Below, piece after piece: positions 42,439 through 51,063 of a DNA stretch of 64,000 bases. A program made the position numbers and the translations under genes. A model generated the notes under the pieces. It saw only the letters and a program-made list of their open reading frames with translations. It ran no database searches and was not told where the DNA came from. This DNA comes from Streptomyces gossypii (lineage in GTDB: Bacteria > Actinomycetota > Actinomycetes > Streptomycetales > Streptomycetaceae): NCBI RefSeq assembly GCF_025165795.1, contig NZ_JAJAGO010000011.1, positions 186,001-250,000 of the forward strand, written 5' to 3'. Each line of letters begins with the position of its first letter. Position 1 is the first letter of the stretch.

Positions 42439-42882
42439 TCAGACCTCCAGCAGCACGGTGAAGGGGCCGTCGTTCGTCAGCGAGAGCCGCATCCGGGCGC
42501 CGAACCGGCCTGTCGCCACGTCGGCGCCCAACGTCCGTAGCTGCGCGACGACTTCGTCCACGAGCGGCTCGGCCACAGGGCCGGGGGCGGCGGCGTTCCA
42601 GGTGGGCCGTCGGCCTTTGCGGGCGTCGCCGTAGAGGGTGAACTGGCTGATGACCAGCAGCGGAGCGCCCAGATCGGAGCAGGACCGCTCCGGTCCGGCG
42701 CCGTCCCGCGGCTCGAAGAGGCGTACGGACCACAGCTTGCGGGCCAGTCGCGCGGCCTCCTCCTCGGTGTCCTCATGGGTCACTCCGACGAGTACGCAGA
42801 GCCCCTCCCCTTCGATCTCGCCGACGGTCTCCCCGTCCACCACGACGCGCGCGCCGTCCACTCGCTGCACAACTGCTCGCAT
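42439..42882 (-). CDS. dtd: D-aminoacyl-tRNA deacylase
   Basis: 147 residues; hydrolyses D-aminoacyl-tRNA to keep D-residues out of proteins. Starts MRAVVQRVDGARVVVDGE. Active-site motif SQFTLYGDARKGRRPTW and the second motif SLTNDGPFTVLLEV (family NxGPxT) are intact. A short insert GAGPERS near residue 65 is an oddity. ATG start. Confidence 0.94.
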   Translation of the reverse strand: MRAVVQRVDGARVVVDGETVGEIEGEGLCVLVGVTHEDTEEEAARLARKLWSVRLFEPRDGAGPERSCSDLGAPLLVISQFTLYGDARKGRRPTWNAAAPGPVAEPLVDEVVAQLRTLGADVATGRFGARMRLSLTNDGPFTVLLEV

Positions 42883-42979
42883 GGCTCACATCATGCCGCC
42901 TGCGCGCACGGGTGGCTTCGGTGCCGCCGTATGGGTGCAGTGCCGATGCGGCCGGTGGCTACCCAGTGGCACGATGCCT

Positions 42980-43007
42980 GTACGCGATGCGTACACGAGG
43001 TGCGTAC
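42980..43007. promoter_or_regulatory. GTACGC/GCGTAC repeats upstream of rsiG
   Basis: GTACGC-N3-GCGTAC (42980-42994) is a perfect dyad, and a third GCGTAC follows at 43002-43007. It lies 41-68 bp before the rsiG ATG, a usual operator position. No known box assigned. Confidence 0.4.
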
Positions 43008-43047
43008 CATTGCGACGCGGGCAAAGGGGACGAGGGGACGAAATAGC

Positions 43048-43818
43048 ATGACAACATCCGGAGCCGGACGGACGCCTCGCGGTGCACCGGACGTCCCTAC
43101 GACCACGGCAGAAACACCTGCCCCACGAGTCCTGGAGGACCACACGCGTCCACACAACCGGCCACCACGCCAGCGCGGCGGCTCTTCGGAGACGCCCAGG
43201 GCATCCGAGGCGCCGGAGGCACCCGAGAGTTCCGAGGAGCACGTGGTCGCCGCACCCGAGGCCTCCGGCTGCTCCCACGCCCCCGGCTCGTCCGCCGCCT
43301 CCGGCATACGGGACGCGCTGGCCGCCCTGTGGCAGGAGCAGGAGCCGGATCTGCCCGCGCTGCACCTGCCCGAACTGCGCTCGCTGCGCCGCTCCGCCCA
43401 GCGCGAGGAGGCGGATCTCAGCTATGTGCGGCGCCTCCTCCAGGGCCGGATCGACATCCTGCGGGCCGAGCTCACCCGCCGTACGGCTCCGACCTCGGCA
43501 CTGATCGACCTGCTGCCCCAGATCCTGGCCGACGGCCCCTCCCGGCACCGCTCCTCCGCCCGCCATGTCACGCTCGGCACCCCGCACGGCAAGGCGTACC
43601 GGCAGCTTGCCGAGGACATGCTGGGTGAGGTGGGGCTCTCCGATCTCACCGCCCGTACCGACGGGGAGCTGCGCGCGGCGATGGCCCGGCTGGTGGGGTA
43701 CGAGCAGCAGGTGTCGCGGGGCCGCCAGTCGCTCCAGCGGACGGCGGACGGATGCAGCGCGGAGATCGCGCGCCGCTACCGGGTGGGCGAGGCGCAGGTG
43801 GACGACCTGCTGCCCTGA
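43048..43818 (+). CDS. rsiG: anti-sigma factor RsiG, c-di-GMP-dependent
   Basis: 256 residues. Known Streptomyces RsiG binds cyclic-di-GMP through two copies of E-x3-S-x2-R-x3-Q-x3-D and then holds sigma factor WhiG, delaying sporulation. Both motifs are intact here: EADLSYVRRLLQGRID (about residue 116) and EQQVSRGRQSLQRTAD (about 222). Residues 1-90 are a disordered Pro/Ser/Glu/Thr-rich tail; residues 105-140 and 205-240 are the two antiparallel coiled-coil helices. ATG 43048 follows GAGGGGACG. whiG itself is not in the window. Confidence 0.93.
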   Translation: MTTSGAGRTPRGAPDVPTTTAETPAPRVLEDHTRPHNRPPRQRGGSSETPRASEAPEAPESSEEHVVAAPEASGCSHAPGSSAASGIRDALAALWQEQEPDLPALHLPELRSLRRSAQREEADLSYVRRLLQGRIDILRAELTRRTAPTSALIDLLPQILADGPSRHRSSARHVTLGTPHGKAYRQLAEDMLGEVGLSDLTARTDGELRAAMARLVGYEQQVSRGRQSLQRTADGCSAEIARRYRVGEAQVDDLLP

Positions 43819-43985
43819 GCGACGCCCCCGCCGGGGCGGACAGCGCAGCCGGAGGGCGAGCGCCGCAACCGGAAGGCGGACGGCTACCGTGAAAGGCACA
43901 CACCACACCCGTCCCAGCGCACCGCCGCCCGCCCCGGGCCATCCCCGGGACCGGTCGGGGCGCCGGATCCGGAAGGCGCCCATCG

Positions 43986-44993
43986 ATGTCCTCCCTCCCC
44001 CCTGCGGGCGTCCCCGCGCACGCCGACGTTCCACCGAGCGCCGGGACGGCCGCACCGCCGGTGCTGGCCGAGGTGGTGCGCTCCGGTTTCGTGGAGGGCC
44101 GCCACCGCGGTTCGCTGGTCGTACTGGCCGCCGACGGAAGCGTGCAGCAGGCCCTGGGCGACGTCACCTCCCCGGTCTACCCGCGCTCCGCCAACAAGCC
44201 CGTCCAGGCCGCGGCCGTACTGCATGCGGGGCTGGATCTGGCCGGGGAGCGCCTGGCGCTGGCGGCGGCCAGCCACTCCGGTGAGGCGTTCCATCTGGAG
44301 CTGGTGGAGCGGATGCTCGGCGAGTACGGGCTGTCGGAGGCGGACCTCCAGTGTCCGCCCGACCATCCGCTCGACCCGGAGGAGCAGGCGGCCCATGCCG
44401 CCGCCGGACGGCCCCGTGCCCGCATCGTCATGAACTGCTCGGGCAAGCACACGGCGATGCTCGCGGCCTGCGAGCGGAACGGCTGGCCGCGGGACAGCTA
44501 CCTCACCCCCGGACACCCGCTGCAGCAGCTGGTCGCGGAAAGGCTCGCGGCGCTGTCCGGCGAGCCGATCGCGCACACGGGCACGGACGGCTGCGGGGCG
44601 CCGCTGCTGGCGATATCGCTCACCGGCCTCGCCCGTACGTTCCGGGCCGTCGCGCTGGCCGGGGCTCGGACCCCGGAGGGGCGGGTGGCGGCGGCGATGC
44701 GGGCGCACCCCGAGTACATCGCCGGGACCCGCCGCCACGACACCTGGCTGATGCGCGAACTGCCGGGGACGCTCTCCAAGATGGGCGCGGAGGCGGTCCA
44801 GGCCGTCGCGCTGCCGGACGGGCGGGCGCTCGCGTTCAAGATCGAGGACGGTTCGGTCCGTGCGCTGGCCCCGGTGCTCGCGCGCGTCCTGAGGTCGGTC
44901 GACGTGCACATCCCGCTGCTCGACCGGCTCGCCGAGGCGCCGCTACTGGGCGGGGACGCGCGGGTCGGTGAGATACGGGCCGCGGCCTTCTGA
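43986..44993 (+). CDS. asparaginase II-type amidohydrolase
   Basis: 335 residues of the Rhizobium etli-type (class 3) L-asparaginase family, unlike the E. coli enzymes. It hydrolyses asparagine to aspartate and ammonia. Catalytic Ser-Lys motif PVYPRSANKPVQA (about 63-75); zinc-binding Cys/Lys in VMNCSGKHTAML and Cys in TGTDGCGAPLL. ATG 43986 lacks a clear ribosome site; an alternative start lies a little downstream. Terminator hairpin follows. Confidence 0.9.
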   Translation: MSSLPPAGVPAHADVPPSAGTAAPPVLAEVVRSGFVEGRHRGSLVVLAADGSVQQALGDVTSPVYPRSANKPVQAAAVLHAGLDLAGERLALAAASHSGEAFHLELVERMLGEYGLSEADLQCPPDHPLDPEEQAAHAAAGRPRARIVMNCSGKHTAMLAACERNGWPRDSYLTPGHPLQQLVAERLAALSGEPIAHTGTDGCGAPLLAISLTGLARTFRAVALAGARTPEGRVAAAMRAHPEYIAGTRRHDTWLMRELPGTLSKMGAEAVQAVALPDGRALAFKIEDGSVRALAPVLARVLRSVDVHIPLLDRLAEAPLLGGDARVGEIRAAAF

Positions 44994-45004
44994 GCTGGCC
45001 CCGC

Positions 45005-45034
45005 CGTGCGCCCGCCCCCCGGGGCCGGCGCACG
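45005..45034 (+). terminator. hairpin after asparaginase gene
   Basis: CGTGCGCC (45005-45012) pairs with GGCGCACG (45027-45034), with an inner CCCC/GGGG stem. It starts 12 bp after the stop. Confidence 0.6.
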
Positions 45035-45083
45035 AGCGGAAAAGCACATGCGTCCCCGCTCAGCACCGAACTAGCGTTGACGC

Positions 45084-46331
45084 ATGACACTCGAGATCCG
45101 CACGCTGACCCCCGACGACGTCCCCGGCTGGCAGTCCGCCATCTCCACCGGATTCCTCTTCGGGCCGCAGGCCGGCGACGAGTGGATCGAGGCCCGGCGC
45201 CCGTCGATGGACCTGGACCGTACCCAGGGCGCCTTCGACGGGGGCCGCTGCGTCGGCACCTTCCGCACCACCGAGCAGCGGATGACCGTCCCCGGCGGCG
45301 CCGCGCTGCCGTCCTGCGCGGTGACCAATGTGACGGTCTCGCCGACGCACCGGCGCCGGGGCCTCCTGACCCGCATGATGGCCAACGCCCTCACCGCCGC
45401 CAAGGAGCGCGGTGACGCCTTCGCCTCCCTGATAGCCGCCGAGTACCCCATCTACGGCCGCTACGGCTTCGGCCCGGCCGCCTGGACCACGGAGTACGAG
45501 GTCGACGTGTCCCGCAGCGGGCTGGATCCGCACTACGCGGGCCCGGCCGACGGCGAGGGCAGCGTCGAACTGATCGACGGCGCCGAGGCCCGCCGTATCG
45601 GCCCCGCCTTCCACGACCGCTACCGCGCCCAGCCGGACCGCGCGGGCGTCATCGACCGCACCTCGCACTGGTGGGACCGCCACACGCACGCCGTCGACTA
45701 CCAGGACGGCCTCACCGTCCCCTACCTGGCCGTCTACCGGGACGCTGCGGGCGAAGTGCAGGGCCTCGTCTCGTACCGGGCCACCGTCGGCTGGCCCGGC
45801 AACTCCCCGGACGGCACCCTGACCGTGCACTCCCTCACCGCCGGCACCCCGGCCGCCGAGCGCGCGCTGTGGTACTTCGTCCTTTCCGTCGACTGGATCA
45901 CCACCGTCCGCTCCGGCGAACGCGCACCCGACGACCTGCTGCCCCTGCTGCTGCCGAACCCGCGCGCCGCCAGGATCACCGCGCAGTCGGACGTCCTGTG
46001 GCTGCGCCCTCTGGACGTGCCACGGATGCTGGAGGCGCGTACGTACCCGGTCTCCGGCACGCTGGTGCTGGAGTTGCACGACCGGGCCGGGCTGGCAGGC
46101 GGGCGCTTCCGGCTGGAGGCGGGACCGGGCGGCGCGAAGGCCGCGCCCAGCACCGACGATCCCGATCTCTCCCTGGACATCGCGGAGCTGGGCACGCTCT
46201 ATCTGGGCGACGAGTCGGCGGCCCGCCTGCTGGCGCTGGGCCGGGTCGCCGAGCACACCCCGGGCGCCACCGCGACGGCGGACACCCTCCTCCGCACCCC
46301 TCGCCGCCCCTGGTGCCCCGACGGCTTCTGA
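45084..46331 (+). CDS. Eis-like GNAT acetyltransferase
   Basis: 415 residues, three-part Eis architecture: N-terminal GNAT with VTNVTVSPTHRRRGLLTRMM (CoA loop), a second GNAT-like lobe, and a C-terminal sterol-carrier-like region. The terminal PDGF supplies the catalytic carboxylate in Eis. Tyr as general acid is plausible in EYPIYGRYGFGPA. Eis enzymes acetylate amines, including aminoglycosides in mycobacteria; resistance is not implied. ATG 45084. Confidence 0.88.
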   Translation: MTLEIRTLTPDDVPGWQSAISTGFLFGPQAGDEWIEARRPSMDLDRTQGAFDGGRCVGTFRTTEQRMTVPGGAALPSCAVTNVTVSPTHRRRGLLTRMMANALTAAKERGDAFASLIAAEYPIYGRYGFGPAAWTTEYEVDVSRSGLDPHYAGPADGEGSVELIDGAEARRIGPAFHDRYRAQPDRAGVIDRTSHWWDRHTHAVDYQDGLTVPYLAVYRDAAGEVQGLVSYRATVGWPGNSPDGTLTVHSLTAGTPAAERALWYFVLSVDWITTVRSGERAPDDLLPLLLPNPRAARITAQSDVLWLRPLDVPRMLEARTYPVSGTLVLELHDRAGLAGGRFRLEAGPGGAKAAPSTDDPDLSLDIAELGTLYLGDESAARLLALGRVAEHTPGATATADTLLRTPRRPWCPDGF

Positions 46332-46333
46332 CA

Positions 46334-46361
46334 GCGGGGGCGGCATCGCTGCCACCCCCGC
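46334..46361. terminator. bidirectional hairpin
   Basis: GCGGGGGCGGCA (46334-46345) pairs with TGCCACCCCCGC (46350-46361) with one G-T pair, between convergent genes. Confidence 0.75.
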
Positions 46362-46404
46362 GTTCGCACGTCGGTGCGTCCGTACGCCGTCCTGGCGCCC
46401 GGCC

Positions 46405-48765
46405 TCAGCCGCGGCCGTCCGCGTACTGGTCCGAGCCCCGCTCCTGCTCCGGGTCGGGCACGGCCGGGTGCTCCGGGCGCTCGTGGTGTTCGATCTCCAC
46501 CCGCGGCAGCAGACGGGCCAGCGGCGCCGGGAGCCACCAGGCGCGGCGGCCGAGGAGCTGCATCACGGCGGGCACGATCAGGCACCGGATCAGCACCGCG
46601 TCCAGCAGGATCGCGACCGCCAGTCCCAGGCCGAACTGCTGGAGCATCCGCTCCGGGCTCAGGATGAAGGCGGCGAAGACGACGATCATGATGGCCGCCG
46701 CGGCCGTGATGACCTTGCCGGTGTGCGCCAGGCCCTCCCGTACCGCGTGCGCCGGGTCCTTCGTGCGTTCCCACTCCTCGTGGATGCGGGAGAGCAGGAA
46801 CACCTCGTAGTCCATCGAGAGGCCGAAGACGATCGCGAAGATCATCACCGGGATGAAGGACTCGACCGGTCCCGGCTGAGCGCCGAACCAGCCCTCCTGG
46901 AAGACGAGGGTGATCGCGCCCAGCGAGGCCCCGATGCTCAGCAGGTTGAGCAGCGCCGCCTTCAGCGGGATCAGCACCGAGCGGAACACCGCCATCAGCA
47001 GCAGCGCCGAGAGCCCGACGACGATCGCGACGAAGACCGGGATGCGGTCCTGGACCGTCGAGGAGAAGTCCTCCGCCGCCGCCGTCGACCCGCCGACCAG
47101 GAATTCGGTGCCGGTCTCCCGCTCCACCGGCGGCAGTACGTCCTCGCGCAGCGCCTTGACCAGGTCGGAGGTCGCCTCGTCCTGCGGCGCGGACTCCGGG
47201 TAGGCGATGACCAGCGCCGCCGAGGGGTCCTTCGTCGGGATGGCGGGAGAGACGGCCGCGATGCCGGAGGTGTCCTGGAGCGCCGTACGGAGCGTGCCGG
47301 CCGCGTCCTCGACCGGTTCGCCGTCGGCACCGTCGGCGACGACGATCAGCGGGCCGTTGAAGCCGGGCCCGAAACCGTCGGCGAGCAGGTCGTACGCCTG
47401 GCGGCTGGTGGTGGTCTCCGCGTCGTTCCCGGCGTCCGCGAAGCCGAGCCGCATGTTCAGCGCGGGCGAGGCGAGCGCGCCCAGGGCCACCACGGCGATC
47501 AGCAGCGCCGCCCACGGGTGGCGCTGCACGCCGCTGCCCCAGCGGCGCCAGGCCGCGCCGTCCTCCTTGCCGCCACGGGCCGCCTGCTTGCGGGCACGCT
47601 TGAGCACGCTGCGCTGGATACGCGCGCCGAAGGCGCTCAGCAGCGCGGGCAGCAGGGTCAGCGAGGCGATCATGGTGATCAGTACGGTCAGGGCCATCGC
47701 GAGGGCCACGCCCTGGAGCGAGCCGAGGCCGAGGGCGTACATGCCGAGCAGGGCGATGATGACCGTGCAGCCCGCGAAGAAGACGGTACGGCCCGCCGCG
47801 TCCAGCGCGACCCGCGCCGCACGCTCCAGCCCGGCGCGATTGCCGTCGGCAGCCTTGCCTGCGGCCTTGCCGGACGCACTGTCGGCGCCGGTGCCCGACG
47901 CGCCACCGGTGCCCGTGAGGGTGCCGTCCTTGGCGGCTTCGACCAGGAGTTCGCTGCGGTAGCGGGAGAAGATCAGCAGCGCGTAGTCGATGCCGACACC
48001 CAGCCCGACCAGCATCATCAGCGGCGGCGTGAAGTCCGCGAGGGTCACGAAGTGCGAGGCCATCACGATCAGGCCCATGGTGCTGCCCACCGCGAACAGC
48101 GCGGTGATCACCGGCAGGCTGGCCGCGACCAGCGAGCCGAACAGGAAGACCAGGATCACCAGCGCGCCCAGGATGCCCGCGCCCTCGGCGCCGCCGCCGC
48201 CGCTTTCCTCGGCGTTCCGGATGGCGTCGCCGCCCAGCTCGACCCGCAGCTCGTCACCGTCGAACTCCTGCGCGGTGTCGATGAGCTGGACGCGGTCCTC
48301 CTTCGGCACCTCCTCCGCCTGACCGTCCAGGGTGACCGTCGCATAGCCGATCGTCCCGTCACGGGAGATGGCGGCCTTGTCCTCGTAGGGGCTCACCACT
48401 CCGGAGACGCCGTCCAGCCGGGCGACCTTGCCCAGCATGTCCCCGACGCGCTTCTCGTTCGCGGAGGTACGGAGGCCGTCCTCGTCCTGCACGACGATCT
48501 GCACGCTGTCGCCCGCCTGCGCGGCGCCGTGCCGCTCCATGGTCTCCAGCGCCTGGTGCGATTCGGTGCCGGGGAGGGAGAAGTCGTTGTGGTAGTCGCT
48601 GCCCATCACCCCCGACAGCGCCTGCACGCCGATGAGCACCCCTGCCCACAGGGCCAGCGCCCGCCACTTGTGGCGGAAGGAGAACGCGGCGATCCGCTCG
48701 AAAATCCCCGGCCCCCCTTCGTTCCCGCCCGTCCGGGCCCGTGACCCGGTCTGCGCGTTTCTCAT
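46405..48765 (-). CDS. MMPL/RND-family transporter
   Basis: 786 residues, 12 predicted helices in two halves, each with a large extracytoplasmic loop (about 65-195 and 435-560). Signature GVGIDYALLIFSRYRSEL in the first half and FGLSMDYEVFLLSRIHEEW in the second hold the proton-relay Asp. A Gly/Ala/Ser-rich cytoplasmic insert lies near residues 280-315. Exports lipids or hydrophobic compounds in relatives. ATG 48765. The CydB-like gene ends 111 bp upstream of it. Confidence 0.93.
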   Translation of the reverse strand: MRNAQTGSRARTGGNEGGPGIFERIAAFSFRHKWRALALWAGVLIGVQALSGVMGSDYHNDFSLPGTESHQALETMERHGAAQAGDSVQIVVQDEDGLRTSANEKRVGDMLGKVARLDGVSGVVSPYEDKAAISRDGTIGYATVTLDGQAEEVPKEDRVQLIDTAQEFDGDELRVELGGDAIRNAEESGGGGAEGAGILGALVILVFLFGSLVAASLPVITALFAVGSTMGLIVMASHFVTLADFTPPLMMLVGLGVGIDYALLIFSRYRSELLVEAAKDGTLTGTGGASGTGADSASGKAAGKAADGNRAGLERAARVALDAAGRTVFFAGCTVIIALLGMYALGLGSLQGVALAMALTVLITMIASLTLLPALLSAFGARIQRSVLKRARKQAARGGKEDGAAWRRWGSGVQRHPWAALLIAVVALGALASPALNMRLGFADAGNDAETTTSRQAYDLLADGFGPGFNGPLIVVADGADGEPVEDAAGTLRTALQDTSGIAAVSPAIPTKDPSAALVIAYPESAPQDEATSDLVKALREDVLPPVERETGTEFLVGGSTAAAEDFSSTVQDRIPVFVAIVVGLSALLLMAVFRSVLIPLKAALLNLLSIGASLGAITLVFQEGWFGAQPGPVESFIPVMIFAIVFGLSMDYEVFLLSRIHEEWERTKDPAHAVREGLAHTGKVITAAAAIMIVVFAAFILSPERMLQQFGLGLAVAILLDAVLIRCLIVPAVMQLLGRRAWWLPAPLARLLPRVEIEHHERPEHPAVPDPEQERGSDQYADGRG

Positions 48766-48876
48766 GACGTTCCTCTGCTTCCGTGAAGATCCGTAAGTGG
48801 TCAGGGAGTTCTGAAGTACTGAGTTCTTGAGGACCTGAAGCCCTGCTGCGCGCTCCGTGCGCGCCCGCGCCGACGG

Positions 48877-49662
48877 CTACCGGGAACCACCGCCCGCCCC
48901 GTCCCCGAAGGTGTGCCGCCACGCCCGCAGCTGGACGGCGACGAGTGCGAGCGCGACCGCCAGCAGCACCGGCACGGCAAGCCACGGCACCGGCCCTCCC
49001 GCCGCCGCGTCCCGCAGCGGCAACTGCGTGCCGGCCGCCAGCGGCAGGGCGGCAATCGCCACGGAGGTCAGCGCGAAGGACTGGCGCCCGCTCCGGCGGC
49101 CCGCCAGCAGGCGGGCACGCTCGAAGGGCTTGCCGGTGAGCCGCAGCGCCCCGAACGCCAGCCCGTGCAGGGCGAACAGGGCGGTCACGGCGAGCGCCGT
49201 ACAGGCGGCCGGGCCGAGGGCGAGCGGCTGCGTCGCCCCGCTGGTCAGCAGCACTGCCAGCAGCCAGCCCCAGGAGAGCGCCACCAGCCAGCTTCCGCAG
49301 ACGGCCAGCCCGTCCGCCCGCAGCCGTGCCCCAAGCTGCCCGCTTCCCCGCCGCTCCCGGCGCCACAGACCCGCGCCACGCGCGGCGGTGCCGAGGAAGA
49401 GGGGGACGAGCACCGCGTACGGGCCGGGGAGCAGTGTGTCGGGCAGCCCCGGAAGGCAGCAGAGGAGCACGCCGACCGCAGCGAGCAGCCACATCTCACC
49501 GCCGCGCGCGAGGGGCGGCCCGGTGGCGGCCAGCGTGAGCCGCCGCTCCCACGGGCCGCGCGCCAGAGCGGGCAGCAGCATGCCGATGCCCAGATCCGCC
49601 CCGGCCAGCACGAAGTAGCCGACGGTGAAGAAGCCCAGCAGCGCGATGGCGAGCGATTCCAT
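48877..49662 (-). CDS. CydB-like protein (cytochrome bd subunit II homologue), shortened
   Basis: 261 residues versus about 330-380 for CydB. The N-terminus VGYFVLAGADLGIGMLLPAL matches the conserved CydB first helix (GFDFGVGML in classical members) and GGEMWLLAAVGVLL matches its second. About seven helices remain. No cydA is nearby, so it is unlikely to form a normal oxidase here. It lies directly upstream of the MMPL gene on the same strand and may be cotranscribed. Confidence 0.78.
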   Translation of the reverse strand: MESLAIALLGFFTVGYFVLAGADLGIGMLLPALARGPWERRLTLAATGPPLARGGEMWLLAAVGVLLCCLPGLPDTLLPGPYAVLVPLFLGTAARGAGLWRRERRGSGQLGARLRADGLAVCGSWLVALSWGWLLAVLLTSGATQPLALGPAACTALAVTALFALHGLAFGALRLTGKPFERARLLAGRRSGRQSFALTSVAIAALPLAAGTQLPLRDAAAGGPVPWLAVPVLLAVALALVAVQLRAWRHTFGDGAGGGSR

Positions 49663-49908
49663 CACCGTCCCCCTCTCCCGTGATCCCGTGGCCCGGTGCC
49701 CCGTGTTCCGGGGCCCGTCGCGTCCTGGGAGAACAGTGCGGTGACGGCTGGGTCCGCCGCGTCAGCCTGCGGTGACGACCTGACGTACCCCGGGAGTTGC
49801 GTCGGCCCGGCAGCCCGTACCCCCAGGGTTGCGGCGGCCCCCGGCCCGCCCCTGAGCACTGTGGGTGCCCGACCCTGAGACGGACCGGCCGACGGGCCGC
49901 TGCACCCC

Positions 49909-50442
49909 GTGGTGGAGGAGGGAAAGTTCGTTGCCGTGCTCGATGGCGTGAACGGCGGTGCGGATGCGGCACTCCTGGTGGGGGCGGGTGAGGAGTCCGA
50001 GCAGGTGCGGCAGCACCCACCGGCATCCCGGCTCTCCCCCGGCCGCGGCGGCAGCCTCCTGGGCGGTGAGGGTTCCGCCGTCCAGGACGACACGCACCCC
50101 GCCCGCCGGTACCTGATCCAGCGCGATGAGAGGGGTCAGCGGACGCAGGACGACACGACCGACCCCTGGTACAACCAGACCCTGTGCCAGGTGGGCGATC
50201 TGGTGGTGCGACTCGGTGTCATGCAGGGGGAGTTCCACTGGCACAAGCACGATGAGCAAGACGAGTTCTTCTTCGTCCTCGACGGTCTCTTCCGCATCGA
50301 ACTGGAGGGAATGGACACAGTCGAGTTGGGGCCACGGCAGGCATATCTCGTCCCGCGAGGGCTTCTGCACCGGCCCGTCGTGCCCGTACGCTCCTCCGTG
50401 CTCATGCTCGAGCAGTCAGGCGTCACCGCGACCGGCGACTGA
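49909..50442 (+). CDS. cupin-domain protein, uncertain N-terminus
   Basis: The last 90 residues are a clear small cupin: QTLCQVGDLVVRLGVMQGEF, metal-binding HWHKHDEQDEFFFVLDG and LVPRGLLHRPVVPV. Metal ligands His, His, Glu and a later His are present. The first 85 residues from GTG 49909 do not resemble any cupin and no good start lies closer to the domain, so the true start is unclear or the 5' end is rearranged. Followed 35 bp later by the thioesterase. Confidence 0.65.
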   Translation: MVEEGKFVAVLDGVNGGADAALLVGAGEESEQVRQHPPASRLSPGRGGSLLGGEGSAVQDDTHPARRYLIQRDERGQRTQDDTTDPWYNQTLCQVGDLVVRLGVMQGEFHWHKHDEQDEFFFVLDGLFRIELEGMDTVELGPRQAYLVPRGLLHRPVVPVRSSVLMLEQSGVTATGD

Positions 50443-50477
50443 CTGATCACTCAACCGACAAGCGAGGGGTTCGACGG

Positions 50478-50906
50478 ATGAAGCAGACCGGCCCGCAGCC
50501 CGGCCTCAAACACACCTCCCGATTGCTGGTCGACGACAGCCTGACCGTTCCGGCGGTGTCGGACGCGCTGCCGGGCTTCGCCGACATGCCGCACGTCTTC
50601 GCCTCGGCCTATCTCCTCGCGTTCGTGGAGAACACCTGCATCGAGGCAGTCGCTCCGCTGCTCCCAGAGGGGAGCAAGACGGTCGGGACCCATGCGGACC
50701 TCAGCCACAGCGCGGCAACCCCGGTCGGCATGACGGTCACCGCGTCCGTCGAACTGATCGAGGTCGAGGGGCGGCGGTTGCGCTTCGCCGTCGAATGCCG
50801 CGACGACCAGGACCTGATCAGCACCGGCCACCACGAGCGGCACGTCATCGACACATCGAAGTTCGATCAGCACGTGGCTGCCAAAGCAGCCACGACGGCC
50901 CCCTGA
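50478..50906 (+). CDS. FlK-like hot-dog thioesterase
   Basis: 142 residues. By eye it aligns with fluoroacetyl-CoA thioesterase FlK along its length: VFASAYLLAFVENTCIEAVA, THADLSHSAATPVGMTVTAS and GHHERHVIDTSKFD. From memory of FlK, the catalytic Thr is Ser here, the Glu and His are kept, and the gating Phe is Met. A general acyl-CoA thioesterase is more likely than a fluoroacetate-resistance enzyme. ATG 50478. Confidence 0.82.
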   Translation: MKQTGPQPGLKHTSRLLVDDSLTVPAVSDALPGFADMPHVFASAYLLAFVENTCIEAVAPLLPEGSKTVGTHADLSHSAATPVGMTVTASVELIEVEGRRLRFAVECRDDQDLISTGHHERHVIDTSKFDQHVAAKAATTAP

Positions 50907-50950
50907 ACAAGCGGCGGAGCGTCCCGGCATGCGGGCCGACAAGGACGGCC

Positions 50951-50977
50951 GCTGCACGCGCCCCGCAAGCGTGCAGC
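50951..50977. terminator. hairpin between convergent genes
   Basis: GCTGCACGC (50951-50959) pairs perfectly with GCGTGCAGC (50969-50977), 9-nt loop, between thioesterase and LacI genes. Confidence 0.65.
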
Positions 50978-51063
50978 AGCCACCCCGGCGCCGACCGCGC
51001 TCCGGCAGTCCTGACCGGGCGAGCCTCCCCTGCTCCACGGCGAGTTGACCCCTGCCCGCGCCG

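Noticed and set aside
46468..48744. 758-codon open frame antisense to the MMPL gene
   Set aside because: Composition is Arg/Gln/Asp/Gly-rich without hydrophobic segments or motifs; the MMPL frame explains the region.
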